Below, in pieces: positions 47,481 through 59,458 of a stretch of 64,000 bases of DNA; position 1 is the stretch's first letter; each line of letters begins with the position of its first letter. The DNA comes from Bradysia coprophila (lineage: Eukaryota > Arthropoda > Insecta > Diptera > Sciaridae), in NCBI RefSeq assembly GCF_014529535.1, contig NW_023503941.1, positions 2,664,942 through 2,728,941 of the forward strand. Reading direction: 5' to 3'. Under the pieces are notes generated by a model, which worked only from the letters and a program-made list of their open reading frames with translations, searched no databases and was not told the origin of the DNA. The translations under genes were made by a program, and so were the position numbers.

Positions 47481-49081
47481 CTAATAGATAGTAAAGAATT
47501 TCTGTGTCATACAGTAAGCATAATAGTGCATGTCACCACCACGAAACGTGTACGTATTTGGTGAATTTTGGCAAATAAATGATGGAAATGATGATTGACA
47601 AGTTTGTTCGTTGAAGTAACGACAAGTGAAATTTCCATTTGTCGTCGGCTCATACAGGCTTTTTGCATCATACCAAAAACGATAATTGCCTTGGCATTCA
47701 CGAATTGTGTGTGTGGTTCCGCTGCATTCGTGGTACTTAGTGCCATCAGTAGGATCTTCATTTATGGAATCAAAATCATTTTTTTCTTTCTTAATTTATC
47801 CGAAGATGCGTACGCAGTTCTGTGAGAATTTCTCATGATTCGTTTCACAACTTGTTGACTACAATGGCATCGATTTCATGTAGGTGTAAGCTGGCAACAC
47901 TATTAGCAAAGGTGGCAAAGATGCGTCAAAAAAAATGGAAAAATGAGAGGGAGAGAAATGAGAAATTGCTATTTCATCGCAAAGTGACGCTCAATTGCCA
48001 ATATACTGTTGTGTAAGTAACGAGACTGAAGTAGTTCACATATGTCATCGCCAGGTGTTAAAAATCGATCTTAAATTCAATTAACACTTGAGGTACACTG
48101 TAGAGAACTTCACTTTTCTATGGAAAAGCAATGGTCACGAGCTGTCATCTAATTTCTCTCTCTCATTTTTTCATATATTTTTGACGTATCGCGATCTTTA
48201 CTAATAGTGTTGCCAGCCTACACCTAAAGAGCCAATAATAACAAGTTGCGGAATGAATACAATCTTTCACAATTTTCCAATGTAATTTTCTAACGAAACT
48301 TTGTACTGACATTTCAAGTATTTCTGGGAAATTACCTGGAAAAACTCCATCTCCAGTACATTCGAAATTGTTGTAAGCATAATTGAAGCATTGTTGATTG
48401 CTTATTGGAAAATTGAGCGAACAATCATCTTGGTAACCCTTTTTGACACAATACATAGAATAATATTGTGAGTTGCATTTAGCACTGGATGTGACGATTC
48501 CGTTTTTGTCGCATGTCTACATAAGAAAAAGTATAAATAGCGATGCAGATAGTGTGAAAGATGTCTGTGGGCTTTGTGTTTCGTCTTATTTTCTCCCCTC
48601 AATAGGCCATGAGAAAATTGTGTTTTCTTGACGACTGGTCGAATGACAATTCTACAATTACATGGCCCTCGCTTCGCTCTAACCGCAAACATCGCTCTTG
48701 TTGAATTTTCTATTTTCTTCCTCGGTAAACAGACAGCTATTACGCATGTTAACATACGAAACTGTCTGACCAGGTAGAGCTCTAAATACATTTACTTTTA
48801 CAATTAGAAAATTACCAACAATGATGTACAATCGTCGGAACATTCGGTTATATTTGCTCGGCTACATTTTCCCCCAATACCTGCTGCTCTGGATGTATGT
48901 GCAACAAATTTGCTTTCGTCAATGTAAAAGCCATCAGGCAAAGTCACTCCAATTGTATGACACTGAAACGTAACAACATTTTATGCATTAATACTGTCAC
49001 AGTTACAGTCTCCAATCACCATTCTACCACTAAAGCGACGGCTACTACTAGTAATGTGCCAACACCTCTGACACTGAGCAT
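47481..49081 (-). CDS. Secreted type-2 chitin-binding protein, paralog A
   Basis: Exons: 49028-49081, 48816-48962, 48336-48516, 47481-47755; phases 0, 0, 1; 218 aa. Exon 1 encodes a signal peptide (MLSVRGVGTLLVVAVALV). Exons 2 and 3 hold a cysteine-rich region (CSDDC, CNSQYYSMYC, NQQCFNYAY). Exons 3-4 encode a CBM14 (peritrophin-A) domain: FECTGDGVFPDPTDGTKYHEC, then CQGNYRFWYD. The first domain cysteine after DPTD is Gly here (DPTDGTKY against DPADCTKY in paralog B), which loses one disulfide partner. The protein stops at YCMTQKFFTIY, about 30 residues short of paralog B, missing its last two cysteines. Intron 3 contains MITE fragments. It may be a decaying paralog. Such proteins bind chitin in peritrophic matrix or cuticle. 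Confidence 0.85.
47860..48240. mobile_element. MITE in intron 3 of paralog A
   Basis: GTAGGTGTAAGCTGGCAACA followed by CTATTAGCAAAG (47879-47911) is inverted at 48194-48228 (CTAATAGTGTTGCCAGCCTA). It is a related but not perfectly matched terminal pair of an element of about 350 bp. The same terminus is seen singly at 16470-16500. Confidence 0.7.
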
Positions 49082-49811
49082 TGCGACTGTTTTCAATAAA
49101 AATTTCAATTTCTACTAAGCGTTGGATGGGCAGGAACCCTCTTTTTATTGTAACAATGAAATGACGATGGCTTAATTTTACGCATCGCTTTTAACGATTT
49201 ATTGTCGTCACTGCAGCTATTTTGTTGTTCTCGGAAAAATGTCTTAAACATTTTACAATCAAATTCTGTGAAAAACTAATATAATTTCAGGGCCGTAACT
49301 GGAAATGTTAGGCACTCCCAACATTCCAAAACGAAATGTCTGGCTCTCTCTCGGGAACCAAATGGCTGGTAACGTTATAGCATGCATATTTTGAGAGAAA
49401 AACATTTCTCTGCATATCAACTGCGCTATTATTATCTAAATTCTATTTCTATTTAAATTGAAAACGGTTGGACTAGAATGAGAATTAATTTTTTTCGCTA
49501 TCGGAAACGCCTCGAGATCTTTGATGATGACATTTGGTTTGAACAGGGAACGTCAAAGAATAACAGTAAAAGTAACGCAGACGCCCAGCGGATCACAAAC
49601 TTTACGAGACCCTAGTTTCTGGTGAATATAAGATTTGTTCGTGGCGTAATAATGTTGTTAAAACTGCCAATGAACGTCAACGCAAGGTATGGTCGAATGC
49701 AATACTCTCCATAGCAACCAAACTACAATTATTAAGGTGGTAGATACGTTTATGAATCACTGCTACTTTGTTCGCTCGTGTTGTTGTTGTTTTTAAGTCA
49801 TATTAAAAATC
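49082..49811. other. Divergent promoter region, left half
   Basis: Upstream flank of paralog A. CAGGGCCGTAACTGG at 49288 resembles the end of the 52193-52353 element. No gene or clear TATA box for paralog A is seen. Confidence 0.4.
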
Positions 49812-50039
49812 CAAGGCTGTATACTTTGGGGAGGTCACGCAGATACAGATACGCGGGTTACACACCACAGTTGATGATAAAATGGCCGATTTCATACAAA
49901 AATTCACCTACTCTGATGATTCTCGTCGTCTTGATGATGTGGTGAATTTTTTGTATATGTAAAGTCATCAGAAGTGGTGTGTTCCCGCGTATCTAATAAA
50001 ATGGCGGTCTGCGTGACCTCCCCAAAGTATACAGCCTTG
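49812..50039. mobile_element. CAAGGCTGTATACTTTGGGG MITE, intact
   Basis: 228 bp with about 32-bp near-perfect inverted ends (CAAGGCTGTATACTTTGGGG continuing into GAGGTCACGCAGA). TTAAAAATC flanks both sides (49803-49811 and 50040-50048), a 9-bp target-site duplication that suggests a Mutator-like origin. A diverged relative is at 45363-45841. Confidence 0.93.
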
Positions 50040-50163
50040 TTAAAAATCAGCGTTTCTCAAACTTATTTTCCCCCCTACACCGATTTTTTGAGAGAGTTTG
50101 GATGCTAGAGAGAGTATTGTCGAATGTCAAACTTTGTACGTAGCGGAGGATATAGCGATTTCA

Positions 50164-50311
50164 TATAAACAAACTCACCTTGAGAGGTGAGTTTGTTTAT
50201 ATGTGAATTTCTTTTGGCTTCTAGGGTCGAATACCTTTCTAGGCACATATAAATAAGTCCACTGGAAAATGCGTCCGATTTCGGTAGGCTGTTTTTCAAA
50301 AGAATCCCTCA
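50164..50311. mobile_element. Truncated GAGGGATTC-family element with 20-bp hairpin
   Basis: The hairpin CATATAAACAAACTCACCTT / GAGGTGAGTTTGTTTATATG (50164-50203) is followed by sequence matching 9965-10063 (CTTTCTAGGCACATATAAA to AAAGAATCCCTC). This is one arm of the 9111-10063 family, ending with its terminus at 50311. Confidence 0.75.
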
Positions 50312-50656
50312 CCTGGTTTATACTTCCATTGGAAACTGCGCTGTCTAGTATTGAGTATTGGCGTGTGTTGCAATCTAACAAATTTACTTGTAGCCAACGT
50401 TAAAAAATTAAATTCACCCGAAACTAGGGTTCCGTGAGTTTTTTTTTGTGGATTCGCATATTACCTTCAGTAATGGTCCTAACGTTTACATTCTATGGTC
50501 CAAAGGGTTTTTTTTTCAAGTATTGTTAGATCTTTCAATGATGCACCCTGTAAAGCAGCTTTCTAGCTACGGCTCTGCAATAATTCAACGCATTGGATCA
50601 CAATAACAAATAAAGATAAAATTCTTTGAGGCAGACCTCGAAGTCGAAACCAAACA

Positions 50657-50664
50657 TATAAAAG
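50657..50664 (+). promoter_or_regulatory. TATA box of chitin-binding paralog B
   Basis: TATAAAAG 63 bp before the ATG at 50727. Transcription would begin about 30 bp downstream, near the AACACTCAATT, giving a short 5' UTR. Highly expressed secreted gut genes of insects often have such TATA boxes. Confidence 0.7.
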
Positions 50665-50726
50665 ACACTGAGTGGTAACTCAAGACCAAACACTCAATTG
50701 AAATTCAATTCTCAGCAATTCCGAAA

Positions 50727-51781
50727 ATGTTCACAGAAAGTGTTGTTTTCGTGTTGGCTGCTTCAGTCGTGGTACGTAATACGTAAAAAGTAAAAAAGCA
50801 AATGTGTAAATAGGACATTTTACTCACTTCATTTCGATAGTCTTCCACCCTCGGAATCACATTGCAAAACGGATTTGACGAAAAATTGATCATTAATCTG
50901 CAATCGAAATTGGCAGCCAGTCATGTGTGTACAATGGGAGCAACAGGACAGTCGTATCAGCAATGCTCTGACGATTGCAGTACGGTGTTGGTAACTTTCA
51001 CTTCTCGTTTTAATTTAATTTCCTGTTTTTTCTAAACGAAAGTAATTAAAATTTTTGAAAGTATTGTGATGGCAATGGTGCTGCAACTCCACTGACGGCT
51101 ACGAAATGTCGAGATTACAAGCCATATTGCACAAAGAATTTTGTCGTTGCCGATTGTTCAGCTTTTTTCCCAGCAAATGATCAACAATGCTTCAATTACG
51201 CAATGAATAAGTTCATGTGTTCATCAGACGGAATTTTTCCAGGTGAATACAATCGACATATTCGTGTGACGCGTTCTCGTGCTCTAATTGAACTCGGCTT
51301 CGCCTCGGACCAGTAAAATGTGTTGTTGCCGATGTCCCGTTACTTTTATTGCTCATTACACATTTCCAGTGCTAAAGTTTCAATTTCTTCTTCTTCTTTT
51401 CTACATGAATCTATCAAAGATCCTGCCGATTGTACTAAATACCATGTGTGCAATGGAACTACTCACACAATTCAAACCTGTCCCGCCAATTATCGTTTTT
51501 GGTTCGATGAACAATATGATGCGAATGGCAATTTGGCCATCAATGAAAATTTTAGTTGCCGTTTTAAGTCAACTGCAGACAGCTGTTATTGTGGCAATGC
51601 ATTTTCGTGCGAAAACAATGGAAACAAATATGTTTCCCGTTATGGAGATGTGCATTACTATGCTTACTGCTTAGAACTGCCAACGATGTCAAAAATTGCT
51701 CTTTTTAAGTGTCCCGCAGGCACTGTTCATAATTTACAGGGTGAAAGTGCCGATCAAGTGACATGTGTATCATCAACTTAA
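50727..51781 (+). CDS. Secreted type-2 chitin-binding protein, paralog B
   Basis: Exons: 50727-50771, 50841-50990, 51062-51242, 51420-51781; phases 0, 0, 1; 245 aa. Exon 1 is a signal peptide (MFTESVVFVLAASVV). Exons 2-3 have an extracellular cysteine-rich part (CSDDC, CRDYKPYC, DCSAFFP, QQCFNYAMNKFMC). A CBM14/peritrophin-A domain crosses the exon 3-4 junction: CSSDGIFPDPADCTKYHVC then TCPANYRFWFD, with the typical PDPxDCxKYxxC core. The tail adds further cysteines (DSCYCGNAFSC, YCLEL, FKCPAG, VTC). Exon 3 has the same length (181 nt) as in paralog A. All introns are 69-177 bp. Likely a peritrophic-matrix or cuticle chitin-binding protein, and the functional member of the pair. Confidence 0.92.
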
Positions 51782-52192
51782 TTTTCTGGGCCCTCGATTC
51801 TTATGCGTTCGAAACTCCAAATATTCGTAGCTTGACAGTTGCATGTGTAAAACCCAATAAGAACTGTCAAGTTACAAATTCTTAAAGTTACGAACGGCAT
51901 AAGAATTGAGACCCTGATCGTCTGCTTCTGCATTTGGTATTGTTTTCTTCACAGAAATGCTCACATTCCATTGTTTCGATACTGCTGTTAAACATACGAT
52001 CGCATTAAAATGTAAACCTTCGATCAAACTTTGTGTTTCATTTTGTTTAAGCAAAAAAATAATCTTCTAGATCCTTGAGCAGCAGGTGCGGGAAAACATT
52101 GATAGTATACCCTTCACAGACACTCAAATTGTGACAACAACAACTTTTACATCGTCAAGTATTTACAACAATTATTTCATCTGAAGAATAAC
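51782..52192. other. 3' flank of paralog B
   Basis: Contains an imperfect inverted pair GTAGCTTGACAGTTGCATG (51828) / ACTGTCAAGTTACAA (51861). No gene, no convincing poly(A) signal could be assigned. Confidence 0.4.
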
Positions 52193-52353
52193 CAAGGCCG
52201 TAGCCAGACTTCAAAATCCGAGTGCGCTAGGGGGGGCGCAAGGTCCAAAAAAATTATTTTGTATGGGAAAAATGAAAAAAAATGAAAAAATGACTTCTCT
52301 AGAAGGGCGCCGCCCCCCCCCCCCCCTGCGCTCCATCTAGATACGGCCCTGAG
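52193..52353. mobile_element. MITE with GGCCGTA ends and C-run
   Basis: Left end AAGGCCGTAGCCAGAC, right end TCTAGATACGGCCCTG, with inverted GGGGGGCGCA / TGCGCCCCCC blocks nearer the middle. A run of about 14 C lies at 52312-52326. The minus-strand frame across it is a repeat artefact. Confidence 0.65.
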
Positions 52354-52462
52354 AATAACGTAAGAAAATTGCACAGAAACAGGAAATCCGCAATGGACTC
52401 CTAGCTACTGATACACGAACCTAATTTTCAAAGACTGATCGGATTGGTTCAATCATTGGGCT

Positions 52463-52580
52463 TGTTAGCAAAACGGCCGCTAACTGTAAATTCAACAGTA
52501 ACGCTTTTCCTAGTGCGAATTTAGTGTTATCGTTTACTTTACCGTTCACTTTAAAGTTAGTGGCCGTTTGGCTAACGACG
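52463..52580. mobile_element. Small inverted element, GTTAGC...GCTAAC ends
   Basis: TTGTTAGCAAAACGGCCGCTAAC at the left is inverted as GTTAGTGGCCGTTTGGCTAAC at the right. It is related to the terminal repeats of 52587-54124, which starts six bases further on. Confidence 0.65.
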
Positions 52581-52586
52581 CCTAAT

Positions 52587-54124
52587 AGAGAACGTTAGCT
52601 AAACGGCCGCTAACGCTAATTTCCAACGCTAAATCCCCCGCTAACGCTAAATTCAACGGTAATGCCCTGTCAATAAATGGCACCATTGTGAATGCATACA
52701 CATGGACGACGCAATTTTCGATTTAATTTTCATTTATTATTTTAAAAGGTCATCCGGATCAATATTTTATAACTGCAATCCATAGATCTAATTTTCAGGA
52801 AGGCAGCGACACTGTGCTGGAAAAAATCTATAAACTTTACAATGTGCTGTTCGACGACAGACATCCTCAACTACACAACAAACACGTGTTTAACCTGCAA
52901 TTGAGACACATGAAATTAATTTTGTGATTATTACTTCCACAATGTGATCGGATCAATATTTTATCAATGCAATTAGTAGATCTGACTTGTAGGAAGCCAG
53001 CGGTATTAAGCTGGAAAAGTTTTATTCACTTTTGATTGCAATAAAACGTATTACGAATCACATTTTCCAACTGCATGTTCGTCGTGTCGAGGATACTATT
53101 TGTAACATTAAAAAGAGAATAAAAAACGTTTCCAGCTTAATACCGCTGGCTTCCTACAAATCAGATCTACTAATTCCATTGATAAAATGTTAATCCGATC
53201 TCATTGTGGGAGTAATAATCACAAAAATAATTCAGGTGTGTTTGGGACTCGGTGTGTTTGGGACTAAACCTGTCTTGCCCGTTTCTCTTCTATATACTCA
53301 TTGAAGAGTATAACCTGAAGTGAATCATAACTCGCCGATCCATGAAGCAATCGTCTTCTTCTCGTCTTTTCTACCTCTTAATACATTCATTATCGAACCC
53401 AATACCACATCTGTATATAGAAATACAGTTAAAACAATGCTCTGATCTGATACATCTCGCAATAAGAATGGAATTTCTTACCTGTCGTATTAAGAAAGAC
53501 GCACAGGGGCTTAGAGGGTCTACGGATTATCGGTGTAAGAAAAGAAATCTCGTCCATTGATCCACCGTTCACTCACAGTCTCAGTGTCAGTTTTTTACCA
53601 TATTCAAGACTTCAACCAAGCTAAACAGAACAATAAAAACCACGACAGAAGGGCCATATTCTAATTGCAAGTACAGTCAAATCCGCGTAAAAACGCAAGT
53701 ACGAATTAAACAAAAACAAAAAGTCGTCCGAGTCTCGTTTATCCCTAGAGTACCCAGAGACACCGTTTTGTTCCGCTAAATTCAAAAACTTCGGAGTTCA
53801 TCTTTACAATTCCAGTGAAATGTAAAGTGAAGACAAACACATTGGGGAACTCATCAGGGACGACTCGGTGTGTTTGTTACCTGTCTTGCCCGTTTCTCTT
53901 CTATATACTCATTGAAGAGTATAACCTGCAGTGAATCATAACTCGCCAATCCATGTGTCACACCGAGAAACACACCGACACCGAGACACACCGAAATTGC
54001 GTCGTCCATGTGTATGCATTCACAATGATGCCATTTATTGACTGGGCATTACCGTTGATTTTAGCGTTAGCGGGGGATTTAGCGTTGGAAATTAGCGTTA
54101 GCGGCCGTTTAGCTAACGTTCTCT
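52587..54124. mobile_element. Non-autonomous transposon with ~145-bp inverted ends
   Basis: Left end AGAGAACGTTAGCTAAACGG, right end its exact complement. Inverted similarity extends about 145 bp inward (to ACACATGGACGACGCAATTT / AAATTGCGTCGTCCATGTGT). The interior has a nested hairpin (52925-53235) and a 90-bp direct repeat (CTGTCTTGCCCGTTTCTCTT at 53268 and 53882). TSD is unclear (TAAT / AATA). No transposase. Confidence 0.9.
52925..53235. repeat. Nested hairpin inside the 52587 element
   Basis: Left arm TTATTACTTCCACAATG to AGCCAGCGGTATTAAGCTGG and right arm CCAGCTTAATACCGCTGGCT to ATTGTGGGAGTAATAA, around a loop of about 85 bp. Arms of about 110 bp. Confidence 0.85.
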
Positions 54125-54202
54125 AATATCTATCATTTGTGAAGTTATCCAATAAAAACTAAAGGAAACGAGCGAGAACACACAAAACTGGTTGTTTAGC
54201 TC

Positions 54203-54541
54203 AAAGTATATAAACACTGAAGGTAATGCAAATCCACAGTTACACACGGATCCAAACTTTCAGGTGAATTTTAGCTCCGTCATGTTACACATGTATTGAA
54301 TTCGTTTGCGTCAAGTTGCATCTAGTGGTAAATTTGGAACTATTTAGCGGCGTTATGTTGCACACGTATTGAATTCGTTTGCGTCAAGTTGTATTCAGTG
54401 GTGAATTGAAAGGATTTAGGACCGTCATGTTACACAAGTCTAAGTTAGACAACATACGAAAATTAATTCACCTCAAAGTTTGGATCCGTAATTTCTCTGA
54501 TCCGCTGAGGGTCTGCATTACCTTCAGTGTTTACATACTTT
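54203..54541. mobile_element. Foldback MITE, CACTGAAGGTAATGC ends, copy 2
   Basis: Inverted ends AAAGTATATAAACACTGAAG and CTTCAGTGTTTACATACTTT. It contains two tandem copies of the GTATTGAATTCGTTTGCGTC block, while copy 1 (35115-35389) contains one. No ORF. Confidence 0.85.
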
Positions 54542-57500
54542 GGTTTAGCTGACCTCGGGCACAATGGCTGTTGATCTATGAGCCCAATATTCAACACATT
54601 TATACATTTATGCTCACCAACTAACTCATGTGCTTCTGAGGAACAAGTGTAGAGTTTGCATATCCGAGCCGAAGGCGAAAACGGACCCGGAATTAAATTG
54701 GGGGCGCATTTTAGAACTTTTTTTGGTCTCAATTTCCTATCAAATTGTCTCCGAAAAAAGCTGTAGCAGAGTGAAATGCAAGATCGCTCAAAGGAAGAAA
54801 GAAGTCTACGAAGAATTCGGACCAAAATAAAACGCATTCGGTTTACATGTCGCTTAATTTTAATTTATTTCTTTTTTATAATTATTTTGTTGGTTTGGTT
54901 TTTTGTATTTTTTTTCTTTACTTTTTAAACGCGAAAATATTATGTTTCAACCTAAAATTAAAAGAGAGGTAAAATGTGTGTGTTTTGTGTGTTATGTACG
55001 TTTGTGATAAAACAATAACAATTCAAAAAGGTCTCCTATAGATAACGATTATATTCTGACGATTGATATACCTTTCGTTTTGTTGTTGTTGTTTTGCTCT
55101 TTTTTATGCGATTTACTTTTTATTGGTTAATTAATGATGCTGCAAAAGGGCGCCAAAAATTCAAAACATTTTAAACTGTCAGTGAACCAATACAACACCA
55201 TCGTCTTATTATCAACTGACAAGAATGGTCTTTTGACGAATGTGCGTCCTGTGCGTTATTGGGAAAGGATCCGACATGTAGTGGAAATAAATTGAGCTAG
55301 CGAGAAAAACAAGTACAAAGTGTTACCAACTGTTAAGAAGGAGGTTCGTGAATATATTTTGAATTCCACTAATTTGATGTAAGATGACACTCCGACGATA
55401 TCGTTTTTATCTACGAAATTTAAGGCTGAGCCTGGATCTCAGTGGATTGGTGTTGCCAAATCCATTTTTAAGTTGCAAAAAAAAAATGAAAGTCCAAAAA
55501 ACCAAGGATTACGTTGGACTTTGGCCGACGTTCATAATTATGCTTACTTTGCATAACAATTGACAGACCTACTATATGAGGACATTTCCTTTGCAATGGC
55601 CGCGTCACAATAATGTACACAACATATTGCCACTATCACTATTTCACAGGTATCTCAATGATTAACGCTGTCGGTTACTTCTGTCACTTCACACGACCAA
55701 CAATTTCAAGGACAGTGTTATCGAAAATTTAAGTTCCCCAACAAATGTTTCGTTTTTCTAAATTTTGTAGCTCAGAAGACCGACCTTCTGGCTGCGACAT
55801 CATTGATATTTGCGATAGTGACGATAACAGTTTCCACAATCTATGAGTTTCTTCCAAGCAACAGTTATGCCGAACCAAATGAACCACACATGAACCGACC
55901 GACTCATTTTTGTTTGTTATTTTGACAGTGTTAAACGTGTTGAGGTTATGGCTCTACGGATGTCGGTTTGACATTTAATTTCACCTTGGAAGAAACCTAT
56001 TTGTTTGACATTTTACCTATACGCCGCTTGGATATTTTAATCCGTTGTGTCGATCACTCATTTCGTGTGGTATTCAAACATAAGAAGGCGTCTTATCGAA
56101 AACGTAACGCACAGTTGACAATTTAATACGTCGGCTCGGAGAATCGTTGAGGGAAATGATAACAGATGGCGTTGCGACGAGATTTTTGGAAGCAATGTCA
56201 TCTGTTCACCATGCAGTTGTTATATGATATGGTGTATGGACTGTATCAGAATATTTTCAGGCTTAGGAAAATTTTGAATTTTGGCGCACTTACACGGCAT
56301 CAATTTGATTTTAATAAATAAAATGTCGTAATATGATTGTGGGAGAATGCTCTTAAAAATCGCCAATTGAAGTTAACTTCTTGCATTTAATTAATAATTT
56401 TCATTTTGTGTGTTTGTTTTTTTCGTTAAATATTATTTGTTTGTTGATTTATTATAATTATTTTTGTTACAATAATTTTTTTTTGTTTAGATTAGAAGGG
56501 GTGTTTGATTCTAAATATAAAGTGGTAGAAAAATCACATTCATTTCATTAATAATGACAAACATTTTTTCTTAGTTTTTTTCAAAATTTTTTTGTTTTTC
56601 TTTTAATTTTAATTTATTAAAAACATATTTTCTTTTTTGTTTACTCATCATTTATTATTTTTATTATTATATATATTTTGCACACGTGTCAAAATATTTA
56701 TAGTTCATGAAAAAACAGACGAAAATATAAAAACAAAAACAAAAAATTGAAATCAAAAATAAAATTTTTCATTTAGAAATTACGAAATATTTTTGGAATT
56801 GATTTCTTACACCATTTGTTGGTTTTGTTTCATCATTCTAAAGAATTATACATAGACGTTGAGCTTATTGTTTATTGGTATGTATATTTAAATCGATTTT
56901 CTTCATTTATTTATATTTATTCAAATTAACAGTTGCGCTTTCTTTCTCTTATTTGATTTGATTTAATTCTTCTTCTTCTTTTGTTTAGTAATTTTTATAA
57001 ATGCTTTTCAATACGAATTGGTTAATTTTTGTTTTTTCTTTGTTTCTTGTTCTTCTTCTTTTTTATCAACGTCAACATATGTCAATAAACGTCAAAATGT
57101 TTCTTCTCTGGCTGAGTATTTTATTATTATTTTGCTTAAGCTTTCGGGGTCATTTTTTATTTATTCTTAAAATGAATTAAAGATTTTTAGAAAAAATGGT
57201 TTCACTCTAGACAAATCAAATGTTTCTTAGGGTGGAGCGATCAGAAAACGTTTTTTTTTGTTCACTCCGTGTAGCTTCGGTAATTCAGGGAATAAATCGA
57301 CAGAAAACACCGTTACGAGCAAAAAATATTTAGCTCCCAACACAGAATTCCAATTTTTCTAATTTATTTAAGGAGGAATGTCAATTAGTTTCGATGTAAA
57401 TTTCTATCTGCCCATCTGAGTCTGTGCAAGTTTTAAAAGTCGTAATCAGATTTTACATAATTAGAGATTCATTGCTTTATGTGACGGCAAAACATTTTTA

Positions 57501-59264
57501 GAAAGTCAACGAATCCACTAGCATTTTCAACGAAATCAAATTTTTATTCATTTTGATCATTCTACCAAATTCACTTTTATAATTGTCGTATTCACCTGTC
57601 ACCATATCCGTTTGTCACACGATTAAACTCATCTGTTTTTGGCGCAATAGGTTTGTTCCAAGTAAACACAAATTTTGACTGGCCGAACGAACACGATTTC
57701 ATCCACAGAGATCGGTTTTCATATAAATATTGATGAGGTTATGTCTCTATTGATGAGGTGATGTCTCTATTGATGAAATTTGACAATTTGTATGGCCTTG
57801 GAGCAGGCCTATTGCAGATGCTTAGTGTATGTCATCGAAAACATTAGAATTTTAGGTGATTCAGTGGATAAAATGAATTGAAAAATAAATTTCAGCGCAG
57901 GATCATGAAAATAAAAGCCATTCGCAGCACTGCGGTTCGTTTAGCTTTGACACTTTTAATTTTGAATCTTCTGCTGACTTACGACGTCATTATTAAAGAA
58001 CTCGGCTGTGAATAAATACCGCAGCTCTCTAATTTAATGCACTGTTTTTGGTAGATATTAGCGGTGTGGTAGGGTGTTGAGATATTGTCAACACAGCAAA
58101 GCATAGTCAGTGGAGCGCCATCTATTATCATTTTTCTGTGAAATTATTACTTTTACGGAATTACCGATAGCCTAGCAAAACAAACAATTTCTGAACGCTT
58201 TTAATCCGCAGTTCAAAGAATAGGCAAGACTCAAAAGATTTAGACATATACAACACACGGCTTTTACTCTTTGTTTTTCTTCATTATATTCTTAACGATT
58301 CTCGATGTTTGTTTGTTTTTTTTAAAGGATTTTCTTAAATAAATTTTTAGGCCTAACATAATCGCCGGATGAATTTTCCTTTTTTTCCTTTTTAATTATT
58401 TTTAATTTATAAGTAAATTTGTTTTGTTTAAATTTTTTTTATATGCCACACAATGGTCTAGTTAAAACGAAGGAAAGATTTTTTATTTTTATTTTGTACA
58501 AATCAAATCAACAGCAAATAAATTCATTTAAAAATTCAACAAATATTTAAATTCAATAAAATTAAAACGAAAAAAAAAACGAAAAAAATTTTGTTTTCCT
58601 ACAAAAACAAAATGATAAAAACTTGAAAGAAAAAAAATATAAAAATTTCATTGAACAACATAAATATAATACGTTTTACGGTTTCGTTTTTCTTTTATAT
58701 TTGTTTTTATACTCAATTGGACAGGTGGCATTTGGTTTTAGGAAAAAAAGGGGCCGTTTGCGCGCAGGGGAATATTTTGACCGAATGAGATTAATGGGAT
58801 CATTTTAGCCAATTGAAATTGTATGAAAAAAAGACTGTCCAGATGCCAGATACACTTGTCAACATTGATCCAAAATAAGGTCTGTTCCATCGTACTATAG
58901 ATTTGTTCGAAATAACTGTAAATCCGAACTTTGACAACACGAACGATCACGATTTCATCCACATAGACGAACATAACCTAAACGTCAACAAAATTCTTTG
59001 TAAATTTTTCGTTAAAATTTTCGTCAACCTGAAAGTTAAGGTTAAGTTGCCTTTTGTTGATGAAATTTGACATTTCGAAATGACCTCGGAACAAACCTAT
59101 AAAACGATTTTTGAGGGGCCGAAAACAAACGAGAGCATTCGCAGAACCATAACCTCAACGCAATTGTGAACATTGCGTCAACCGTTTTTAGTTATGTCTC
59201 TATTGATGACGTTTTGACAGCTGAAATAACCTTGGAATAATAGACCTATTCTTGTCAAGATAAG
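54542..59264. other. T-rich block without a recognised gene
   Basis: The frame at 54630-54830 ending IAQRKKEVYEEFGPK is unrecognised and could be a terminal exon or chance. 56300-58620 is very rich in TTTTTGTTTTT and TTATTATTTT on the plus strand, as in long introns or 3' UTRs. Inverted-end MITEs with CAATAGGTTTGTTCCAAG / GGAACAAACCTATA termini lie at 57645-57815 and about 58895-59102. AGATGGCG-type hairpin ends occur at 56150 and 58110. Confidence 0.5.
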
Positions 59265-59458
59265 TGACAAAAGCAATTCCAAATCATTTAGCCCGCCTTC
59301 GTGGACTCCCAATTGTAGTCTTACGAGCAATGACAGCGCCACTAGACTATATGCCGTCTGTCGAATCGAGACCAGTTGTAGTAGACAATTTCGAAACACC
59401 ACAAGTTTCAAATGGTGGACGTGAATTTCCATCGAATGTGATGAAAAACATTAAGTAG
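59265..59458 (+). CDS. Possible terminal exon, unknown protein
   Basis: An open frame of 64 codons ends in TAG. It follows an AG (59263-59264) that could be a 3' splice site, and upstream the frame is closed by TAA. It encodes a non-repetitive sequence with normal composition (LRGLPIVVLRAMTAPLDYMP, then VVVDNFETP, GGREFPSNVMKN). There is no domain I recognise. If real, it would be the last coding exon of a gene running from the left, with a very long T-rich 3' region. It could equally be chance. Confidence 0.25.

Noticed and set aside
54463..54837. 124-codon minus-strand frame
   Set aside because: Its right half opposes an equally plausible plus-strand frame and its left half lies in a MITE terminus; no similarity recognised.
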